Origin: an uncultured Agrobacterium sp.
GTDB taxonomy: Bacteria > Pseudomonadota > Alphaproteobacteria > Rhizobiales > Rhizobiaceae
Direction: 5' to 3'
DNA length: 64,000 nt
Assembly (NCBI GenBank): GCA_913777615.1
Contig: CAJYTK010000006.1
Location: 124,001 to 188,000, forward strand
Position 1 is the stretch's first letter. Every line of letters starts with the position of its first letter. Under the pieces are notes generated by a model. The model had not been told where the DNA came from, did not search any database, and saw nothing but the letters and a program-made list of their open reading frames with translations. This document shows, in pieces, positions 53,180-60,283 of the stretch. The translations under genes were made by a program, and so were the position numbers.

Positions 53180-54559
53180 ATGTTGACCATAAGCCTCGAA
53201 AAAATCGACTTCCTTCCGCCGACGCGGGTGACAGACGACACGAGCGTGCTGACGCTCAAGAACCTCGTCTTCGAACCTCTGCTGCGATGGAAAAACGGAC
53301 ATGTGCTGCCCGGACTGTTTTCGCGTTGGACACGCACGGACGATGGACGTCTCTGGACATTCCATATTCGGGAAGGCGCTGTCTTCCATGATGGAAAGCG
53401 GTGTGTGGCCGAAGATGTTATCTTGTTCATCGACGGCATTCTTGATGCGGTCGATACGTTCGGCATGAAATGGTCTTATGCCCGCTACCTAGAGCATGCC
53501 GAAATTCTTGCCGATGGGGATGAGGCGGTGCGCGTGGCCAATCCAACGCCCATTGCTGATATTCTCGATATCTTTTCAGAGTTTTACATTTGTCGCTTTA
53601 ACGCTGAGGGCCACCCGCTTCTCGGCACAGGGCGCTACCTGGTTCAGGACTATGAAACGCAGCGACGCGTTATCCTCAAGAGGGCGACTGGCGTAACCGG
53701 CCCCGAACATATTACGGCACTGGCGGAGAAGCATGCAGATGTCCGGTATGAGCACCTGCGCTACGGATATGTCGATGCGGCATCTAATCTGGAGCGCGTG
53801 GAAGAACGTCTCGATTTTTCTCCAGATTATCAGTGGGGAAAAGCCGTCAACACACTGTCGGTGATGTATTACCTGAACTGCAGAAAAGGCATTTTTCGCT
53901 CTCCCGCAGCCAGACTTGCCGTCAATTATGCGGTCGATACGCAAGCAATCGCCGAAGACATTTTCCACGGCCTCGCAGTTCCCTCAGCGACCATCGTCAG
54001 CCCCTTTCACTTGGGTGCTGCCAAAGCCAACCTCTCACCGATCCCCTTCGATCCGGAAAAAGCAAGGCGTCTGCTGGGAGAATTGGATACGAGCAACGAT
54101 GTCGAACTTCGCACGCCAACCTTCATGCCTGAGCGAGCGCCGGAGATGAGTGCATTCGTTGCCGCGTCGCTTGAGGCAGTCGGCCTGAAAGTGAACGTTA
54201 CCACGCAGTTGGATAGACCGGAATATGCTCGTCAAATCGGTCGCAAAGACATGGGCGACATGGCGATTTTTGACTCGTCGCCGCACAGCACCTACCGCAT
54301 CTTGAACGACAAGATATCGAGCGCGACCCAGGCCGTCTGGTGGCAGGGTTACGATGACGAGGAGACGGAAGCGCTGATTGCCGATGCCAACATGGCGGTC
54401 GAGGATGCGGACCGGGAAGAGGCTTACGCCCTCTGCCTCAAGCGTCTGCAGCAAAACCCGCCTTGGCTCTATCTCGTCCATCCTATCGATGTTTTTGCCG
54501 CGCGGAAGGATCTGCGAGGCCTGTCCATCGACAACAAAGGCACACTTAATATTCGCTAA
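53180..54559 (+). CDS. Signal-less family 5 substrate-binding-like protein
   Basis: A 459-residue protein matching the peptide-binding protein fold (LVFEPLLRWKNGHVLPGLFSRWTRTDDGRLWTFHIREGAVFHDGKRCVAEDV; VMYYLNCRKGIFRSPAARLAVNYAVDTQAIAEDIFHG). The chain starts directly in the domain (MLTISLEKIDFLPPTRVTDDTSVLT) without a signal peptide or lipobox, and the DppC stop is only 8 bp upstream, so no leader can be hidden. I infer a cytoplasmic location. It may sense the imported compound, like the binding-protein domain of SgrR, or be an inner component of the system. Confidence 0.8.
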   Translation: MLTISLEKIDFLPPTRVTDDTSVLTLKNLVFEPLLRWKNGHVLPGLFSRWTRTDDGRLWTFHIREGAVFHDGKRCVAEDVILFIDGILDAVDTFGMKWSYARYLEHAEILADGDEAVRVANPTPIADILDIFSEFYICRFNAEGHPLLGTGRYLVQDYETQRRVILKRATGVTGPEHITALAEKHADVRYEHLRYGYVDAASNLERVEERLDFSPDYQWGKAVNTLSVMYYLNCRKGIFRSPAARLAVNYAVDTQAIAEDIFHGLAVPSATIVSPFHLGAAKANLSPIPFDPEKARRLLGELDTSNDVELRTPTFMPERAPEMSAFVAASLEAVGLKVNVTTQLDRPEYARQIGRKDMGDMAIFDSSPHSTYRILNDKISSATQAVWWQGYDDEETEALIADANMAVEDADREEAYALCLKRLQQNPPWLYLVHPIDVFAARKDLRGLSIDNKGTLNIR

Positions 54560-54570
54560 GGACGTATGAC

Positions 54571-54951
54571 ATGGAAAGAGATTACTCGATTACCTTCTTC
54601 TATTACGATGACATCATGTCCGTGGTGCCATTTTACGAGAATGTGCTGGGTTTTGAACTGGTACTTGATCAGGGACTGGCACGAATCTATCGTATTGCGG
54701 GCAGGTGCTATTTCGGTATCGTAGACGGCAATCGTGGCCATCTGAAGCACCAGGAGAAGAGCGCTGTCCTGCTGACGATCGTCGCGCAGGATGTGGAAGG
54801 GTGGCACCAGAGGTTGAAGGACGCTGGCGTGAAGGGACAGTCTGACCTGTTGCGCGGTCGCTTTTGCGACCATTTCTTCTTTGAGGATCCCGCTGGCTAC
54901 GCCATCGAAATCCAGCGCTTTCATAACCCGGATGTTGCAAAGCTGTTCTGA
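54571..54951 (+). CDS. VOC/glyoxalase-fold protein
   Basis: A 126-residue vicinal-oxygen-chelate protein: YSITFFYYDDIMSVVPFYENVLGFELVLDQG is the first module, HQRLKDAGVKG...DHFFFEDPAGYAIEIQRFHNP the second. Family members include glyoxalases, dioxygenases and binding proteins. It lies 11 bp after the signal-less binding protein and overlaps the NACHT gene by one base, so the three are translationally linked. The function here is unknown. Confidence 0.87.
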   Translation: MERDYSITFFYYDDIMSVVPFYENVLGFELVLDQGLARIYRIAGRCYFGIVDGNRGHLKHQEKSAVLLTIVAQDVEGWHQRLKDAGVKGQSDLLRGRFCDHFFFEDPAGYAIEIQRFHNPDVAKLF

Positions 54952-56996
54952 TGATGAGCGATACCAGAGGCGACAAAGCCGCGTTACGCGCGAAAGTGCT
55001 GCTAAACACGAAAGCCTTCGGGGAGGAGCCGCTTCTATCGCTGCCGAACGGCGCGGTCGCGACCCTTGAGCAAGGCTATATCCCATTGCTGGTGAACTTC
55101 AGCTTAGAAGACAAGGCCGCGAAAGGCTTACGCAAATTGAAGGATCGAGCCGAGCCGGAGCCTGCCGTCTATTTTTCTGCGCTGGAACTTGTGCGCGATA
55201 ACGCGACCCTTGCGCTGATCGGCGAGACGGGGAGCGGCAAGAGCACATTCGCCAAGCATCTGGCCTTTTCCCTTGCCCAAGGCGACATCCCGAGAAATGT
55301 TGTTGTCCGTAACGATCAGGGCGCGGTTCACCCTGAAGAATGGAGCACAGAGAAAGTCTTGCCGATTTTCGTCAAGGTCACGGCAGGCTTGAGTTTTTAC
55401 ACTCAGCTTGCTCACGCCGCGCCGGATTTGAGCGCCTTGCAGGAACCGGATGAGGCATTGCTCATCATTCTCGATGGTGTAGAGGCGGCAGGGCGGGAGG
55501 CGTCTGTCATTCTGGAAGACGCAGCCGCTTTTCAGCTGCATAATCCGAAGACGCGCATTCTCGCATTGATCGAATCGCAGGCTGCAAAACGCATCTCGCT
55601 TCCCTCGGTATTTGCCCGCCACGAACTGCTTCCCTTTCTAAAGACTCAGAGACTTCAGGCTGTGACCCGCTTCACCGGATGTGCTCCGGCTGGAAATGCA
55701 AGCGTGCTATCAAAAGGGGCGGCCAACCCTGCTCAGTTCGTCATGGCAATGAAGGGCGGCGGGCAAGAGGATACAACTGAAGGCATCGTTGATCGTTGGC
55801 TCGAAAAGCTCACAGAGGACGAAAAGACCGCAGATTTACTGTGCGGTCTGGCTTACGACTCCGTGGCTGGCCACTCAGATGATGGAGGCCTTTTCCCGGT
55901 TGTTCGCGCCAGACAATTGCTCGCCGCACGATATCTCGCCGAGAAGGCGCCCGAGATCGCCGCCTCGCAGTTCACTAAGGACCCTGATCTGTGGACGCCG
56001 GTCGTTCTAAGCCTTGCGGCGCGTCTCAATGCAAAATTCACGAGTGGCAGTCTTATCGAAGCCTTGGTCGCCAGTGGCGATCTCCGCGGTGTGCTTTTGT
56101 CAGCCGGATTGCTGAGTGGGCAGAGCCCGTTGCAACAGAAGATCATGCCGCATCTTCTCGATATCATCGAGCGGGGTCTTCTCAGCGCGGCAGAGCGGGA
56201 GGTGGCAGGCCGCATCGTTTCGCGTTGGGGCGATACCCGGGATCTAGAAGCTTTGGCGGACGTTCCGGGCGGCACATTCACCTTCGGCTCTTCAACGCAT
56301 CCAAACTCCGCTCCGCCACACGGTGTCGAGGTGGCGGGATTCAAGATCGGTCTTTATCCCGTTACGAACCGTGCCTATGCGGGCTTCATAGAAGAGACCG
56401 GGCGCCTGTGGCAAAGCCAAGATCGCTCCAACGCGGAGAGGCAATCGGCCCCGGCAACGGATTTGACGTGGCGCGATGCGCGAGCTTACTGCGATTGGCT
56501 CACCGGAAAGTGGCGATCTCATGGGCGTATCGGGACCGACGAGATCGTGCGCCTTCCAACCGAACCTGAGTGGGAACGTGCCGCGCGGGGCGACCAGATG
56601 GAAGAAGGGGCGGCGGTCGTCTATCCGTGGGGCCATCTCTGGGCACATGACGTCGCCAACTCCGAAGAAACCGGTTTCAACGATACCTGTACTGTAGGTC
56701 TTTTTCCAAAAGGCCGCTCGCCATATGGCTGTTACGACATGGCTGGCCAAGTGTGGGAATGGTGTACCACCTTATGGGGCGATGATATGGCGACGCCGAG
56801 CTTCCGATATCCGTATTGGTTAAATGATGGACGCGAGGACCGCGACGCCGCTCCATCCATCAGGCGGGTGTTGCGAGGCGGGTGCTTTTCCAGCGGAAAG
56901 CTGAAAGCGTGCTGCACCTATCGCGGCAGTCTGGAGCCGGACGGTTTCTGGCGCGGCAACGGCTTTCGCATTGTCGTCAGCAACAAGAGCCACTAG
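54951..56996 (+). CDS. NACHT-type NTPase fused to a formylglycine-generating-enzyme-like domain
   Basis: A 681-residue fusion. Residues about 85-215 form a STAND/NACHT-like P-loop module: Walker A GETGSGKST at 91-99 and Walker B LLIILDGVEA at 170-179 with the NACHT-type DG-x-E signature. Residues about 280-430 are helical. From 437 to 676 there is an FGE/SUMF1 (sulfatase-modifying) domain: GGTFTFGSS, YPVTNRAYAGFIEETG, LTWRDARAYCDWLTG, VRLPTEPEWERAARGD, GCYDMAGQVWEWC, VLRGGCF and NGFRIV. The canonical GGS-x2-C-x4-C pair is altered to GGCFSSGKLKACC. It ends the transport operon; its role is unknown. Confidence 0.85.
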   Translation: MMSDTRGDKAALRAKVLLNTKAFGEEPLLSLPNGAVATLEQGYIPLLVNFSLEDKAAKGLRKLKDRAEPEPAVYFSALELVRDNATLALIGETGSGKSTFAKHLAFSLAQGDIPRNVVVRNDQGAVHPEEWSTEKVLPIFVKVTAGLSFYTQLAHAAPDLSALQEPDEALLIILDGVEAAGREASVILEDAAAFQLHNPKTRILALIESQAAKRISLPSVFARHELLPFLKTQRLQAVTRFTGCAPAGNASVLSKGAANPAQFVMAMKGGGQEDTTEGIVDRWLEKLTEDEKTADLLCGLAYDSVAGHSDDGGLFPVVRARQLLAARYLAEKAPEIAASQFTKDPDLWTPVVLSLAARLNAKFTSGSLIEALVASGDLRGVLLSAGLLSGQSPLQQKIMPHLLDIIERGLLSAAEREVAGRIVSRWGDTRDLEALADVPGGTFTFGSSTHPNSAPPHGVEVAGFKIGLYPVTNRAYAGFIEETGRLWQSQDRSNAERQSAPATDLTWRDARAYCDWLTGKWRSHGRIGTDEIVRLPTEPEWERAARGDQMEEGAAVVYPWGHLWAHDVANSEETGFNDTCTVGLFPKGRSPYGCYDMAGQVWEWCTTLWGDDMATPSFRYPYWLNDGREDRDAAPSIRRVLRGGCFSSGKLKACCTYRGSLEPDGFWRGNGFRIVVSNKSH

Positions 56997-57286
56997 CGGT
57001 CCGCACCCAACGGAAACTATGTTAAGAGATGAGCGGAAAGTATCCTCCACCGGTCGTTTGCTCAACTTCCTTCGGTGGGAGTCGCCGGCACGCGTGAACT
57101 ACGGCGTCACCACTTCCTAGATTAAGCAGACGAGTGTGCGGTTCTTCGCGTCCTCAAGGTGCGCAGGAACGTGTCGACGGTTCATATCCCATCAAGAGCA
57201 GAAATGCTTCGAGCGAATTCTCGACACTCCACTCTGGGAATTGTCATGCAAATGAATTACCATCTCTTAAAACGTCGGAGATAGTT

Positions 57287-57595
57287 ATGGCCGCAAACGC
57301 TCTTGTACAAACACGTATTGATTCCGAAATTCGGGACCGTGCTTCCGCCGTGCTTGAAAGCATGGGCCTCACGGTATCTGATGCGGTTCGTATCATGCTC
57401 ACCCGGACTGCTAACGAAGGCGCGCTGCCTCTTGAGCTTCTTTCTGGCAGTGAAGCACACGATGCTTGGTTTCGGACCAAGGTACTAGAAGCATTGAACG
57501 ATACTAGACCGGATTTATCGGATGACGAGGTCGAGGCGCACTTTGCCACACGTCGAGCGGCGGCCCGTCTTAAAGCTGGTTTGCCAAAAACATGA
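57287..57595 (+). CDS. RelB/DinJ-family antitoxin
   Basis: A 102-residue antitoxin starting MAANALVQTRIDSEIRDRASAVLESMGLTVSDAVRIMLTRTANEGALPLELL, the RelB/DinJ ribbon-helix-helix. The C-terminal half is toxin-binding. The ATG at 57287 matches the family N-terminus; upstream in-frame codons are probably untranslated. It overlaps the toxin by 4 bp. Confidence 0.92.
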   Translation: MAANALVQTRIDSEIRDRASAVLESMGLTVSDAVRIMLTRTANEGALPLELLSGSEAHDAWFRTKVLEALNDTRPDLSDDEVEAHFATRRAAARLKAGLPKT

Positions 57596-57885
57596 AACTG
57601 ACTTGGTCTGCGTTTGCGTTGTCGGATCGCGACGCTATTTTCACATACATCGAGGCAGACAATCCTGCAGCAGCCATATTGATCGATGAGCGAATAGCCG
57701 CCGCCGCCCGTCGCTTGCTCGATTTTCCTGCCAGTGGGCGCGTTGGCAGAATTGCCGGGACACGCGAACTCGTCATCAATGGTACGCCTTATGTCGCCGC
57801 TTATTTGATTACCCAAACAACAGTTCGAATTCTCCGCGTACTACATGGCGCGCAGGAATGGCCAGAACAACTGCCGCTAAGCTGA
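57592..57885 (+). CDS. RelE/ParE-family toxin
   Basis: A 97-residue toxin: MKLTWSAFALSDRDAIFTYIEADNPAAAILIDERI is the helical pair and GRIAGTRELVINGTPYVAAYLITQTTVRILRVLHGAQEWP the sheet, ending with the HGAQ-W motif common in RelE/ParE proteins. It is coupled to the RelB/DinJ-type antitoxin. The sequence looks closer to ParE/StbE toxins than to YafQ. Confidence 0.92.
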   Translation: MKLTWSAFALSDRDAIFTYIEADNPAAAILIDERIAAAARRLLDFPASGRVGRIAGTRELVINGTPYVAAYLITQTTVRILRVLHGAQEWPEQLPLS

Positions 57886-58094
57886 TGATTACGTTCGCGC
57901 AGGAGCGACGGTTCGATTCCCATCAAGGCGAAGTGTCGACCGTTTTGGAGTGGATAGTGGACCGTCAGCCTCCAAACGGCGACATGATAAAGCGGACACA
58001 ATGGCTGGTTTGACGGGCCAGGGCCCGCTCATTTTCAAGCGTGGCCCACCAAGAAAGGTCAAGGCACTTTCAGGTCGCCTTGACCATCTTGGCA

Positions 58095-58133
58095 AAACGC
58101 AGGCGTGGTAATTCCAGAACCACGCCTGCGTTT
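58095..58133. terminator. Bidirectional stem-loop between RelE toxin and DUF1761
   Basis: A perfect 15-bp stem (AAACGCAGGCGTGGT / ACCACGCCTGCGTTT) with a 9-nt loop in the convergent gap. The A and T ends of the stem act as a short U tract in either direction. It probably ends the toxin-antitoxin and DUF1761 transcripts. Confidence 0.82.
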
Positions 58134-58186
58134 GTTTCGGCACCTCGAAAATCCTCACATCGTCTGCGCTCATGCGCATAACAGGC

Positions 58187-58606
58187 CTATTGCAACAGAA
58201 ATAACACGCCGCTCGTCACCAAACTGCTGACCAGGAAATAGGGCGCGTTCACCATCGTGTAGTAGAACGGCCTGGGGAAATTGGGATTGATCGCAATAGT
58301 CATGCACATCGCCAGGAGATAACCAACGCCGATCACCAGCCCGAGCGACAGGGCGTCGGCAAGGGAGACAATGCCGATCATGCGCATGATCGCGGCCGTC
58401 GTGACGATCATGACGACATTGCACACGAAGGGGCCAAGAATGGTCAGTATGTCCGGCTTGGCGGCCGGCATGGTCTCACGTCCCAACGCTATCGCGTAAT
58501 ATCTGGGTACCAGGGCGCCGTAAAATACGCCCCCGAAGACGAAACCGAATGCGGAGGCCGCAAGAACGCCCCAGACACTGATCTGGGCAAATGTACCGAA
58601 AACCAT
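58187..58606 (-). CDS. DUF1761 membrane protein
   Basis: A 139-residue protein with about four transmembrane segments (SVWGVLAASAFGFVFGGVFYGAL; LGPFVCNVVMIVTTAAIMRMIGI; ADALSLGLVIGVGYLLAM; VNAPYFLVSSLVTSGVLFLL). This matches the DUF1761 family, whose function is unknown. It is divergent from a WYL-type regulator, the usual arrangement for such a pair, and is probably under its control. Confidence 0.87.
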   Translation of the reverse strand: MVFGTFAQISVWGVLAASAFGFVFGGVFYGALVPRYYAIALGRETMPAAKPDILTILGPFVCNVVMIVTTAAIMRMIGIVSLADALSLGLVIGVGYLLAMCMTIAINPNFPRPFYYTMVNAPYFLVSSLVTSGVLFLLQ

Positions 58607-58752
58607 AGTTCACTTTCCTGTGAAAAAAAATCTCGCCACGAACGCTCGATGGGTATCGTTGTGGTCCCGATGCTTATCGTTTTTGCCCCTTGGCTATGTG
58701 AAATGGATGAAACGGGTATACATGTACCCAACTGACACTTCACGGCAGTTGG

Positions 58753-59439
58753 ATGATGAGTGGACCCGATAGATTGCTGCGCCTTCTTCAGCTTATGCGC
58801 GTCATGGCGCCCCCGATTACGGCGGAGCGTCTGGCGGTCGAACGCGGCGTATCCGTACGATCAATCTACCGCGATATCGAACTGCTGCGGCTGTCGGGCG
58901 CCCAAATTGAGGGAGAACGCGGCTATGGCTATCGATTGATCGAGGACTATGCTCTGCCGCCGCAAACATTTGATCGTCTTGAAATCGAAGCGATTACCGT
59001 GGGACTGGGCGAAGTGCGCGAGATGGGCGACCCGGACCTGGCGCGCGCCGCCGAGGCTGTGCTCGCCAAGATTGCCGCAACCTTGCCTGACGATCGCGAG
59101 CAGCAATTGCTGCATTCAATATCCCATGTCTATCGACCAAAGGGTCGCTACGGCCTGCATCCGTATCTACCAGCGATACGGAAGGCGTGCTGGGAGGAGC
59201 AGGAGATCGAAATAGGCTATCGAGATCAGGCGGGCACTGCCAGCCAGCGTACTATTCGCCCCCTTTCCATCATATACAGTGATCATGTCCTGACAGTTCT
59301 GGCCTGGTGCTGTCTGCGTGATGATTTCCGGATGTTCAGGGTCGACCGGGTCGAGAGCCTTTCAGGCAACGGGGCCAGTTTTCGTCCCCAGCGGGTGATT
59401 TTGTTGCGGGATTACCTTCTAAAGCTCAGCGAGAAATAG
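58753..59439 (+). CDS. YafY-type HTH-WYL transcriptional regulator
   Basis: A 228-residue regulator. The N-terminal HTH_11 domain (DRLLRLLQLMRVMAPPITAERLAVERGVSVRSIYRDIELLRLSGAQIEGERGYGYRL) is followed by a WYL-type ligand domain (ACWEEQEIEIGYRDQAGTASQRTIRPLSIIYSDHVLTVLAWCCLRDDFRMFRVDRV). It is divergent from DUF1761. The effector is unknown. Confidence 0.9.
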   Translation: MMSGPDRLLRLLQLMRVMAPPITAERLAVERGVSVRSIYRDIELLRLSGAQIEGERGYGYRLIEDYALPPQTFDRLEIEAITVGLGEVREMGDPDLARAAEAVLAKIAATLPDDREQQLLHSISHVYRPKGRYGLHPYLPAIRKACWEEQEIEIGYRDQAGTASQRTIRPLSIIYSDHVLTVLAWCCLRDDFRMFRVDRVESLSGNGASFRPQRVILLRDYLLKLSEK

Positions 59440-59897
59440 CGCAATTTGAACGGCGGCCGTCGGGATAGTCTCCGCCACGCCGCTCAAATACAAGTGGAGC
59501 CCCACGTGTTCAAGATGTGCGGCACAGCACTCTCAGCGCGGGAACACAAATACCCCTAGAACGTGTTTTATTCGATGCGGGATGTATTGCATTCCGTGTA
59601 AGTGTGCGTATTCTGCATTCTTAGCAAAACGTCGGATTATAGCTAGTTACCCAAGCAACTCGTGGAAGTGGTATGCGACTTTTTGCCAGGTAACGCTAGA
59701 AATTTGCGTACTGGTGGCGTCTGCGTGACAAAAGACTTTCCCTTCTTACCCTATTATTTGTGTGGCATCGCATATCGAGCTCGGTTTATGGGAGGATCGT
59801 ATGGTCGCCATCTGAAGCTCCATAGAAGTAACAGGCCACTTTCACCGCTGTGATCATCAGCGATGCAGTGCTTTAAGACAATTTTGGGAGAATACAG
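59440..59897. other. Intergenic region, no supported gene
   Basis: About 460 bp, lower in GC than the metabolic blocks. Nothing with family motifs was found. It marks the transition from the DUF1761 pair to the accessory DNA around the IS21-type element. Confidence 0.5.
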
Positions 59898-60283
59898 ATG
59901 TCCTATCGAGATGACTTCTCGAATGCTGCTGGCTGGTCTGTTGTCGATATCAGCATTCGACTGAACAACAATGCCGGGCGTGGATTTTTGTCCTTTCTCA
60001 AGCAGAGCGGCGTCGACACTCTCATCCGATATTGTGCAAGTTCAGCCCGTCCAAAAATGATCACCGCCGAAGAGGCCAAGTTCCTTTCCAAGGAAGGATT
60101 TGGCATTCTTCCGGTCTTTCAGGACAGCAGCCGTGATATTTCCAACTTTTCGCGCCAAGCTGGAACGGCAAACGCGAAAAGCGCCATGGATTTCGCCAAG
60201 CGCGTTGGTCAGCCGAAAGGCAGGGGCAGCACGATCCTTTTTGCGGTTGGATGCTGACTACAACGCTGCTCAAATCGACGGCC
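59898..60283 (+). pseudogene. 5' part of a DUF1906 (Rv2525c-like) gene
   Basis: The frame reads SYRDDFSNAAGWSVVDISIRL, FLKQSGVDTLIRYCASSARPKMITAEEAKFLSKEGFGILPVFQDSSRDISNF and DFAKRVGQPKGRGSTILFAV, as in the DUF1906 glycoside-hydrolase-like family. After ILFAV the expected D-x-D continuation (DADYNAAQIDG) is found one frame away, so a single extra G near 60250 causes a frameshift to an early stop. At 60284 the IS21-family element begins and the rest is missing. The gene is therefore doubly inactivated. Confidence 0.75.

Noticed and set aside
54951-56996. Diversity-generating retroelement target because of the FGE-like C-terminus
   Set aside because: No reverse transcriptase, template repeat or accessory gene was seen in the window, and the end is not followed by a repeat.
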